A stretch of 64,000 nt of DNA from an uncultured Lachnospiraceae bacterium (GTDB taxonomy: Bacteria; Bacillota; Clostridia; Lachnospirales; Lachnospiraceae): the NCBI GenBank assembly GCA_947631625.1, contig CANRMA010000001.1, positions 124,001 through 188,000 on the forward strand. The letters are read 5' to 3'. The first letter of the stretch is position 1. Each line of letters begins with the position of its first letter. A model generated the notes under the pieces. It was given only the letters and a program-made list of their open reading frames with translations. It had not been told where the DNA came from and ran no database searches. Position numbers and translations under genes: made by a program. This document shows positions 35,446 through 42,938 of this stretch, piece after piece.

Positions 35446-36435
35446 TTATTTCTTTGCAATATATTTTCTGATATCCAGTGAGATCGCTACAAATATTACG
35501 ATACCGATCGCTATGTACTGTGCGTTTGCGTCTACTCCCAAATACTGCAGGGCTGCTTTTAACAGCTCAAATACCGCAACGCCGATGATGGCGGATGATA
35601 CTTTACCACGGCCGCCCGTTACAGAGACGCCGCCGATAGTACAGGCTGCGATAGCTTCCATTTCATAACCGTAACCTAGCTGTACGGAAGCGCCGCCCGC
35701 CTTGGCTCCGAGCATAAAACCGGCCAGACCGTACATAGCCGCCGCTTTCATATAAATGAGAATGAGTGTCTTCTTAACCGGAACACCGGCAACTTCCGCA
35801 GCCTGCGGATTACCGCCGATAGCATACATATATTTGCCATGTCTGGTCATATTAAAAATAAACCATGTTATGGCGGCTACTATTACCGCTATCCAGATCA
35901 GGTAATTGATACCAAGAAACTTTCCGTTCGCGACATCAGTATATTCTTTAACATAACCGCCCAGCGGCGTAGCCTTAGTATAAATTAACGAAATACCGTA
36001 TACAATTTCCATCATTGCCAGAGTAGCTATAAAAGGCGGTACGCTCAAATATGCTATAAAAAATCCTGTAACAGTACCAAAAACCGCACAGATAAGCATA
36101 ACCAAAATCGCCGCAACAAATACATTCACAGGCTCCATATTAGGAAAGAATTTGTTGGAGTAATCCATACGCTGTAAAAGAGTGCCTGCTATACAGCCGC
36201 CGAAGCCTATCATACGTCCTGCGGAAAGGTCGCAGCCCGCGGTGATAACACAGCCCGCGATACCGAGCGCAATAACAAGTCTTGAACTCATATTCATAAG
36301 AATATTCATCAGGTTATTGCCTGTAAAAAAGTTCTTTGATGTAAATCCGGTATAGATAACCAGAATAAACATAACAATGATAACGCCGTTATTTATTAAA
36401 AAATCCTGGATCTTCTGTTGTTTCGTTTTTACCAT
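35446..36435 (-). CDS. mglC: galactose/methylgalactoside ABC transporter permease MglC
   Basis: 329 residues with eight to ten membrane helices of the BPD_transp_2 family: IALGIAGCVITAGCDLSAGRMIG near 60-85, PPFIATLAMMEIVYGISLIY, RHGKYMYAIGGNPQAAEVAGV (the loop contacting the ATPase) and AACTIGGVSVTGGRGKVSSAIIGV. It forms the channel of a sugar importer with MglA and MglB. The start has GGGAGGAAGG and lies 18 bases after mglA. Ribose-type RbsC is the main alternative, but gene order and MglB similarity favour galactose. Confidence 0.93.
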   Translation of the reverse strand: MVKTKQQKIQDFLINNGVIIVMFILVIYTGFTSKNFFTGNNLMNILMNMSSRLVIALGIAGCVITAGCDLSAGRMIGFGGCIAGTLLQRMDYSNKFFPNMEPVNVFVAAILVMLICAVFGTVTGFFIAYLSVPPFIATLAMMEIVYGISLIYTKATPLGGYVKEYTDVANGKFLGINYLIWIAVIVAAITWFIFNMTRHGKYMYAIGGNPQAAEVAGVPVKKTLILIYMKAAAMYGLAGFMLGAKAGGASVQLGYGYEMEAIAACTIGGVSVTGGRGKVSSAIIGVAVFELLKAALQYLGVDANAQYIAIGIVIFVAISLDIRKYIAKK

Positions 36436-36453
36436 TTTTCCTTCCTCCCATTA

Positions 36454-37962
36454 TCAGAATTGTGTAGCATAGCTCATAACTTTTTCCTGTGTCATATCTT
36501 CCGGCTTATCTATCACGCCGGTAAGTTTTCCGTTACACATAACGCAGACTCTGTCCGCCATGCCAAGAAGCTCCGCCATTTCCGAAGATATCATAATGAT
36601 CGCTTTACCCTGCTTGGCAAGATCATGAATGATCTCATATATCTCATGCTTGGCTCCTACGTCGATACCGCGGGTAGGTTCATCCATTATAAGCACTTCC
36701 GGATCGTTTGCAAGCCATCTTGAAACGATAACTTTCTGTTGATTACCTCCGGACAGATTGGAAATATGTTCCTTCATGCTCGGCGTTTTGATGCTCAGCT
36801 TACTTATTCCGTCGTCCACAACTCTGTTTATATTCTTATGGTCCAGTATAAAGCCCGCTTTAAGATATTTATTATATACAGATACGCCTACATTGTCCTT
36901 AATAGAGAGACAGCCGAATATACCGCTGCCGCGTCTGTCTTCGGTTATCAGACCTATGCCTGCATTCATCGCGTCTATAGGATGTTTGATCTTTAGCTTC
37001 TTACCATGCATATAGATCTCTCCGGAAGCAACGCCTCTGATACCGAAAATCCCTTCCATAAGCTCCGTTCTCTGCGCTCCTACCAGACCGCCGAAACCGA
37101 GGATCTCACCCTTCCTGAGTTGGAAGCTTACATTCTGGAAAGATTTTGTATGGATGGAAGAGAGATTTTTAACTTCCATTATCACTTCTCCGGGCTTATT
37201 CTCTCTTACCGGATAAACGTTTGTAAGTTCACGGCCTACCATCTTGGCTATGATCTGATCCGTCGTCAGTTCGTCCGCGCGCCATGTCCCTACATATGTA
37301 CCGTCGCGCATAACCGTTATATCGTCAGCAATACGCTTGATCTCATCCATCTTATGTGATATATATACCATCGTAACGCCTTTTTTACGAAGGTCGTTCA
37401 TGATGCGGAACAGCGCTTCCACTTCATTGTCCGAAAGAGAGGACGTCGGCTCGTCAAAGATAACTACCTTAGCCTGCTGTGAAACCGCTTTGGCGATCTC
37501 GACCGACTGCATCTGTCCGATAGAAAGAGTGCCAAGCTGCGCCTTCGGATCGAAATCCATTTTAACCTCTTTTAACCATTTCGCGGTTTCTTCATACATA
37601 GTTTTATGATCGATTATCTTTATTGGTCCGAAATTCTTAGTCGGAAACCTTCCCAAATAAAGATTTTCACCCACGCTTCTTGCGGGTATGGGCTGCAGTT
37701 CCTGATGCACCATTGCAATGCCATGTTTCATCGCTTCATCCGGATTATTAACTTCTATTTTCTGTCCGTCCAGATATATTTCTCCGGCATCCATCTTATA
37801 AATGCCAAAGAGACATTTCATCAGCGTAGACTTGCCGGCGCCGTTTTCGCCCATGAGCGCATGGACCGTGCCCGGACGCAGCGACAGCTGTACATTGTCA
37901 AGCGCTTTTACGCCGGGAAAGGACTTGCATACGCCTTTTAGCTCAAGTTTGTATTCAGCCAT
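36454..37962 (-). CDS. mglA: galactose/methylgalactoside ABC transporter ATP-binding protein MglA
   Basis: 502 residues with two fused ABC ATPase domains. The first has Walker A GENGAGKST near 40, signature LSIGQMQ and Walker B VVIFDEPTSSL. The second lacks a canonical Walker A (GGLVGAQRTEL), as is normal for this family, and has signature LSGGNQQKV and LIMDEPTRGIDVGAKHEIY. It powers sugar import on the cytosolic face. The ribosome site is AAGGAGG. A terminator hairpin separates it from mglB. Confidence 0.95.
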   Translation of the reverse strand: MAEYKLELKGVCKSFPGVKALDNVQLSLRPGTVHALMGENGAGKSTLMKCLFGIYKMDAGEIYLDGQKIEVNNPDEAMKHGIAMVHQELQPIPARSVGENLYLGRFPTKNFGPIKIIDHKTMYEETAKWLKEVKMDFDPKAQLGTLSIGQMQSVEIAKAVSQQAKVVIFDEPTSSLSDNEVEALFRIMNDLRKKGVTMVYISHKMDEIKRIADDITVMRDGTYVGTWRADELTTDQIIAKMVGRELTNVYPVRENKPGEVIMEVKNLSSIHTKSFQNVSFQLRKGEILGFGGLVGAQRTELMEGIFGIRGVASGEIYMHGKKLKIKHPIDAMNAGIGLITEDRRGSGIFGCLSIKDNVGVSVYNKYLKAGFILDHKNINRVVDDGISKLSIKTPSMKEHISNLSGGNQQKVIVSRWLANDPEVLIMDEPTRGIDVGAKHEIYEIIHDLAKQGKAIIMISSEMAELLGMADRVCVMCNGKLTGVIDKPEDMTQEKVMSYATQF

Positions 37963-38116
37963 TTTTGTCCTCCTTCTGTTGAATTTTTATATATTATGCA
38001 GAGATAACTCCGCTTTATTTCATATTTTAGTATATTAATTAAGAATGTCCCATAATACCTTGGATATTTTTTGGCATTTCAACTGCCGCCCCACGCATAC
38101 CTTCCCTGATATACCG

Positions 38117-38156
38117 TATAAAAAGGTGCGGGTGCTTTATTGCGACACCCGCACCT
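38117..38156 (-). terminator. terminator/attenuator between mglB and mglA
   Basis: On the minus strand a perfect 11-bp stem (AGGTGCGGGTG / CACCCGCACCT, 38146-38156 with 38124-38134) is followed by TTTTATA. It starts 17 bases after the mglB stop and about 155 bases before the mglA start. Partial read-through would give excess binding protein over ATPase and permease, a common design in binding-protein operons. Confidence 0.88.
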
Positions 38157-38172
38157 CTTAAAATTTAACTCA

Positions 38173-39321
38173 TTATTTTACCATGTCAAGAATTTCCTGA
38201 GCATTGTCTGACGTTACTTTTACATAATCGCAGCCGATGTAATAATCGTTTGTTTCACCGTTGATAAAGTTGATAGCTGCGTCTGCTGCACTGTGTGACT
38301 GTGAGAAGTGATCGTTGAATACGGTACCTGTCATAGTTCCTGCGATAACGTCTTCAAGAGCTTCCGACAAAGCGTCAACACCTACAAGGAAGATATCTGT
38401 TCCGACTGTACGTCCTGCAGACTCGATAGCCTGTAATGCGCCAAGCGCCATTGCATCATTGTTACAGAATACAACTTCAACATCTTCACCGTACTGTCCT
38501 AAAGCGTTTGCAACGATCTGCTGCGCTTCCGCCTGCTGCCAGTTACCTACCTGATCTGAAAGACACTCAACCTCAAGACCTGCATCTGTAAGAGCCTTAA
38601 CTGAGAACTCTGTACGATACTGAGCGTCAACGTTTTCGGGATCGCCTTCAACCATGATGTACTGGATAACTCCGTCGCCGTTTAAGTCAACTGTATCAAG
38701 ACCAAGATCTACGATCATTTCGCCCTGGAAAGTACCTGACTGACGAGCGTCGCAGCCAACATATGTTACATTCCAACCATTGTCTTCCCATCTCTGCTCT
38801 TCCGCTTCATCAGGCTCACGATTGATGTATACAAGCGGAATGCCTGCTTCAACTACCTTATCGGTAATGGTTTCTGCTGAAGAAGAGTTTACGGGGTTGA
38901 TGATAAGAACGTCTACTTTATCTGCGATAAAGTTATCGATCTGTCCTGTCTGTGTAGCCTGATCGTTTGCGCCGTCAACGATTGTGATATTCTCCTGCGC
39001 AAAGCCCTGGCTTACAAGATAGTTCTCAAGTTCCTCACGGAATAATGTCATAAAGTTGTCGGAGAACTGATAAATACATACGCCGACTTTCTTGTCCGCA
39101 AGATCTCCGCCTGCTGCGTCTGCTGCTGCATCAGCGGTATCTGCCGCTGTATCGGCAGGCGCTTCCGCTGTGGTATCTGCCGTAGTGTCTGCGGGAGCTT
39201 CAGCCGTAGTATCCGCCGCGCTGTCTGTTGACGCCGGTGTATCAGCGCTGCCGCCGCATCCTGTTACCATTGCCGCTATCATAGTAGCTGTAAGCAATAA
39301 ACTTATTACTTTCTTTTTCAT
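38173..39321 (-). CDS. mglB: galactose/glucose-binding lipoprotein MglB
   Basis: 382 residues. The lipoprotein signal has lipobox VTGC near residue 22. An Ala/Thr/Asp/Pro linker of about 45 residues (repeats of TTAEAPADT) tethers the domain. The binding fold begins KKVGVCIYQFSDNFM and includes VDVLIINPVNSSSA, PLVYINREPDEAE, EVVFCNNDAMALGALQAIE and LVGVDALSEALEDV. The ordered Asn/Asp/Arg residues fit glucose/galactose binding and possibly a calcium loop (DLNGDGVIQY). The ribosome site is GGGAGG. It is the first gene of the block. Confidence 0.93.
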   Translation of the reverse strand: MKKKVISLLLTATMIAAMVTGCGGSADTPASTDSAADTTAEAPADTTADTTAEAPADTAADTADAAADAAGGDLADKKVGVCIYQFSDNFMTLFREELENYLVSQGFAQENITIVDGANDQATQTGQIDNFIADKVDVLIINPVNSSSAETITDKVVEAGIPLVYINREPDEAEEQRWEDNGWNVTYVGCDARQSGTFQGEMIVDLGLDTVDLNGDGVIQYIMVEGDPENVDAQYRTEFSVKALTDAGLEVECLSDQVGNWQQAEAQQIVANALGQYGEDVEVVFCNNDAMALGALQAIESAGRTVGTDIFLVGVDALSEALEDVIAGTMTGTVFNDHFSQSHSAADAAINFINGETNDYYIGCDYVKVTSDNAQEILDMVK

Positions 39322-39347
39322 TAAAATTTACCTCCCTTAATATATTG

Positions 39348-39375
39348 GTAACTCTTAGTTACATTCGTGATTATA
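39348..39375 (-). promoter_or_regulatory. mglB promoter -10 and adjacent palindrome
   Basis: On the minus strand TATAAT (39370-39375) has no recognisable -35 at the usual distance, which suggests activator dependence. A perfect 6-3-6 palindrome (GTAACT-CTT-AGTTAC, 39348-39362) lies about at the expected transcription start and would suit a repressor. No other feature was seen in 39376-39523. Confidence 0.45.
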
Positions 39376-39523
39376 TCAATTAATTTTATTAAAAAACATA
39401 CAAAATTCTTCTGTCTTTCTTGAAAATCCTTTTATAAATTGCCTATAACATATTTTAAACATGTCCTTTCGACTGATATTTTATATATATGCCGCTGCAA
39501 TAGGACTATGACCTATGTATAAT

Positions 39524-40855
39524 TTAACCATATCTCACTATATCTCCATTCCCCACTTCCTTAGTAGAAGAAACCAATACCTCGCTCTCTGAATCCAACG
39601 CGCCTTCTACCGCAGTCCAAGTGTCATTTTCATCTAAAATATCCACATAGATCTTCTCTATATAATATTCAGAGCCGAGTATTCCCTCGCGCTCTTTTAC
39701 GACATATACATAACTCCTGCTATTTTCGGTATTGACCGCATATGGGGAAATACAGCAACGGTATTTGTCTCCCGTTTCGCTGTGGGTTAAACTCCCCGAT
39801 ACGGAAGGCTTTCCTACGCCCTGCGGCAGATTTATATATACATCATAACTGCTGGACGCGGTTTTGCTTTCCTCTATATAATCAACATTTAATTTCTCAG
39901 GGCTGCGTTTCCCTTCCAGTTCGATTTCCACTTGATCGTTCAAACCAAGATATTTCTTCTGTTCTTTGTCTATGACAGTCTTAAAGACAAGCTCCGAACT
40001 GTCATCGGCAAGAAACATCGCCGCCGAATCCGGTATGAGCGCTCCCTGTGTTATATTGATATCCGTAACAATACCGCCTATCTGCGATCTCACCTCGCCG
40101 CCGTCAGTCTCTATCTCTTTATATTTATCCAGTTCCTCCTGTAAGTTAGTCTCGTCTAACTCATAGTTTTTAAGCGCCGCATCTTCCGTCTCCGGCTGCG
40201 TTATGTCCTCAATTTTTCTTCCCGCTTCTTTTATGGCGTCGTCTCTGGCATGCTTGGCGTCCGCTTCCGCATAGGCCGCCGACTTAAGCGCATCCTTAAG
40301 CTCCTCCGAAGCCTCCTCTACGCCTTTTTGCTCGATCTCCTCCTCCACTGCCTGCTCCGCTTTGGCCACCTCCTCGGACGCCCTTCCGACCAGATCATTA
40401 TTATATCTTGCCAGTTCGTCGTAATCTTCCCTTGCCCGTTCTTCATCCAATGCTTTCTTTTGCTTTGCCAGTTCTTCATTATGTTTTATCGTATCTATCT
40501 GAAGCTTGATTTTGGCTATTTCATCTTCTTTTTCCTCTATCTTCTCTTTCAGATCATCCGTATCTATTGTAAAAAGCACATCTCCCTCTTTAACCTCATC
40601 ACCGGTCCGCACGTTTATTCCGCTCACCCGCAGTCCGCTAAGCGCAATAATCGGAATTTTATCTTGGGCCTCCACGATACCTTCAGCCTCAACAATGTGC
40701 TCAATATATTTTTCTTCCGGCGAGGCCGTCTGAACTACGGGCAGTCTGGAAACATATATGCTCTTTGACACCACCGTACACAGCCACATCAGCCCTAAGA
40801 AAGCAATGAACCATTTTATGATCTTCTTCTTAAATACACCAATATTATCCTGCAT
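39524..40855 (-). CDS. HlyD-family membrane fusion protein (efflux adaptor)
   Basis: 443 residues from the ATG at 40855 (GTGAGGAA site). The in-frame GTG at 40951 lies inside an inverted-repeat element and is rejected. One N-terminal membrane helix (KWFIAFLGLMWLCTVVS) is followed by a lipoyl-like hairpin (VSGINVRTGDEVKEGDVLFTID), a long Glu/Lys/Ala coiled coil (about 110-245) and beta-barrel domains. The family links inner-membrane pumps to the exterior. No pump gene is adjacent; the nearest transporter is the sugar operon upstream. Confidence 0.85.
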   Translation of the reverse strand: MQDNIGVFKKKIIKWFIAFLGLMWLCTVVSKSIYVSRLPVVQTASPEEKYIEHIVEAEGIVEAQDKIPIIALSGLRVSGINVRTGDEVKEGDVLFTIDTDDLKEKIEEKEDEIAKIKLQIDTIKHNEELAKQKKALDEERAREDYDELARYNNDLVGRASEEVAKAEQAVEEEIEQKGVEEASEELKDALKSAAYAEADAKHARDDAIKEAGRKIEDITQPETEDAALKNYELDETNLQEELDKYKEIETDGGEVRSQIGGIVTDINITQGALIPDSAAMFLADDSSELVFKTVIDKEQKKYLGLNDQVEIELEGKRSPEKLNVDYIEESKTASSSYDVYINLPQGVGKPSVSGSLTHSETGDKYRCCISPYAVNTENSRSYVYVVKEREGILGSEYYIEKIYVDILDENDTWTAVEGALDSESEVLVSSTKEVGNGDIVRYG

Positions 40856-40883
40856 ATACAATTCCTCACTTACATTAATACCC

Positions 40884-41093
40884 CGGGCAATTGCGAAACT
40901 ATTATATATGTTATCGAAATTGTACAAATTTAACAAAACCTTTGCAGGCACACTTGCGTTGCATTGAGCCTCACAGCGGTACTAAGGCTGCAAAATACGC
41001 AGCCTAAGGACCGGTAGGCTCAGAGCGCCTGCAATGGTGTTTGTTAAATCTGCACAATCAATATACGTTGAGATAGTGTTTCGCAATTATCTA
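40884..41093. mobile_element. MITE-like structured inverted-repeat element, subfamily A copy 2
   Basis: About 210 bp, colinear with the copy at 5218-5426. Ends are GGGCAATTGCGAAAC (left) and GTTTCGCAATTATCTA (right). The nested stem is kept: the terminal hairpin CTAAGGCTGC ... GCAGCCTAAG is identical, and the GCAGGT/ACCTGC pair of copy 1 is GCAGGC/GCCTGC here, a compensatory change. Flanks share only ATTAA, so a target duplication is unclear. It sits between the sugar permease gene and the membrane fusion protein, 28 bases before the start of the latter. Confidence 0.85.
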
Positions 41094-41156
41094 ATTAAAT
41101 ATCCGACAACGGAAAACCCGATCAATACCCAAAACTCAGAAATGCTATTTAAGGTT

Positions 41157-42029
41157 TTACTCCTTAAGCCCCGAAAATATGATACCCTGCTCCAGATAGT
41201 CCTGTCCCCAGATAAAGACAAACACTGCCGGAACAAGCGTTATGACAGACGCCGCAAAAGCGCTTCCCGCCTGCGACCATGTTATCTCTGGCAGATATAA
41301 AGAAAGCGGCCACAACGCTTTATTCTCTATGAAAGCCATAGGCTGCTCCATCATATTCCAGTATTCCAGATATCCCAATACTACCGCCGACAAAATCCCG
41401 CTTTTCCCAAGCGGCAGCCCTATTTTACAAAAGATCCTGAACTCTCCCGCCCCGTCGATACGCGCAGCCTCGATAAGCTGCATAGGAATAGTCCTAAACC
41501 CGCCGTACGCCAGAAAAACCGGAAAAGTTGAAAACACCGCAGGCAGAATGACCGCGCTGTGCGTATCCAACATTCCAAGCGTATTAAGCACCAGATAACT
41601 TGACAGCATAGTAACCTGAAAGGGCAGCAGCATAAGCACTACATAAAGCGCAAAAATCACCTCGCTGCCCTTAAATTTATATACCGCAAAGCCCCATGCC
41701 GCCGGAACTCCGACTATCAACTGCCCTGCCAATATGATCACCGTTAATTTGATCGAATTCCAGAACAAGACAAAAAACTGCGGCGTCATAAAAAGCAGCT
41801 TGCCGTAATGTTCAAACGTAGGATAATCAGGAATGACCTTCCAGCTTATAAACCCTGCCCCGTCGCTTATAACAGGCGAAAGATACTCCCGCAATTCCAT
41901 ATTCCCCATAACCGAGCCCGTTATCAGAAAAAATACCGGCATCACTATCACCGCCGCAGGTATCAATAAAGCCAGTGATGTTAAATCCTGTTTTAACTTT
42001 TCTCGTATTAATTTCCGTTTAATCTTCAA
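41157..42029 (-). CDS. carbohydrate ABC transporter permease (MalG-like)
   Basis: 290 residues with six membrane helices. The EAA loop contacting the ATPase reads EAARIDGAGEFRIFCKIGLPLGKSG near 200-225. The start seems to be TTG at 42029 and is only weakly supported by GAGAG. It forms a heterodimer with the permease encoded 18 bases upstream. No ATPase is encoded in the operon, as is usual for Firmicute sugar importers that share an MsmK-type ATPase. Confidence 0.9.
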   Translation of the reverse strand: MKIKRKLIREKLKQDLTSLALLIPAAVIVMPVFFLITGSVMGNMELREYLSPVISDGAGFISWKVIPDYPTFEHYGKLLFMTPQFFVLFWNSIKLTVIILAGQLIVGVPAAWGFAVYKFKGSEVIFALYVVLMLLPFQVTMLSSYLVLNTLGMLDTHSAVILPAVFSTFPVFLAYGGFRTIPMQLIEAARIDGAGEFRIFCKIGLPLGKSGILSAVVLGYLEYWNMMEQPMAFIENKALWPLSLYLPEITWSQAGSAFAASVITLVPAVFVFIWGQDYLEQGIIFSGLKE

Positions 42030-42047
42030 ATCAATTCACGCTCTCAC

Positions 42048-42938
42048 TTATCTGCTGTCCCACAACCTCTGCAATATTAGTATAACTATGAATAGAAATA
42101 CGCCTACGCACACAGTTGCGGCCGCCATTTTATCAAAATCCAAATTAACAAACCAGTTATTGAACAAATGCTGCAGAAGATATATGTCCTGCTGCGGGTA
42201 AGCGCCCGCCGTCAGATAAGCCTCCCTGTATATCTTAAAAGAATTGAGGAAAGACAGAATAACTATCGTATACAGGCTTCCTTTTAAGTTAGGCAGGACT
42301 ATCTTCATAAAGCACTGGCGCTCGGAGGCGCCGTCAACTCTGGCCGCCTCCAAAAGCTCATTGGGTATTCCCAAAATTCCCGCCAGCCACAATATTACCG
42401 TATATCCGGTATTTTTCCAGATATAACTTATAACCAGCACCCAGAAAGCCGCACTGCTCCCCAGATAATCCTTATGTACCTCTCCCCATAAACCGCTCAT
42501 GGTCCCAAGCTTTGTCAGCAGCAGATTTATAAAACCCTGCCTGTAAAAAAACATTTTCCATACCATGACCACAGTCGCCGTCGGCATAGCAAGCGGGAAG
42601 AGGTATAAGGACTTGATCGCTCCCGCGTTTTTTAATTTACTAAGCGGCAATGCCGCCAAAAGTCCGATAAGCACCAACAGCGGTATGCAAACAAGCGTAA
42701 AACGCAGAGTATTCTTAACCGCAAGCATAAACGCCTGATTGGTAAAAATCGTACGGTAATTGGTAAATCCGCTAAACTGCTTAGTTACCACCGTATAAAA
42801 TGAGCGCCTTACCACATCCGCAAACGGAATGATAACAAATATAAACATCCCTACAAGACTGGGCGCCATAAATAATATGAACTTACTCCGCCATGTAAAG
42901 TGCGACCTTTTTCTCAATAGCGTCAACCGCCTCTTCAA
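42048..42938 (-). CDS. carbohydrate ABC transporter permease (MalF-like)
   Basis: About 296 residues with six membrane helices. The EAA loop is ELLEAARVDGASERQCFMKIVLPNLKG. I place the start at TTG 42938, nine bases after AGAGGAG. ATG 42869 lacks a ribosome site but would avoid the 56-base overlap with the binding-protein gene, and a longer frame to 43007 is also open. The start therefore remains uncertain. It partners the MalG-like permease downstream. Confidence 0.88.
   Translation of the reverse strand: MKRRLTLLRKRSHFTWRSKFILFMAPSLVGMFIFVIIPFADVVRRSFYTVVTKQFSGFTNYRTIFTNQAFMLAVKNTLRFTLVCIPLLVLIGLLAALPLSKLKNAGAIKSLYLFPLAMPTATVVMVWKMFFYRQGFINLLLTKLGTMSGLWGEVHKDYLGSSAAFWVLVISYIWKNTGYTVILWLAGILGIPNELLEAARVDGASERQCFMKIVLPNLKGSLYTIVILSFLNSFKIYREAYLTAGAYPQQDIYLLQHLFNNWFVNLDFDKMAAATVCVGVFLFIVILILQRLWDSR

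Noticed and set aside
39092..39340. Ala/Val/Ser-rich plus-strand ORF
   Set aside because: It is the antisense of the low-complexity linker of the mglB product.
40856..40951. N-terminal extension of the membrane fusion protein
   Set aside because: The extra 32 codons lie in the inverted-repeat element and precede a well-placed ribosome site and ATG at 40855.
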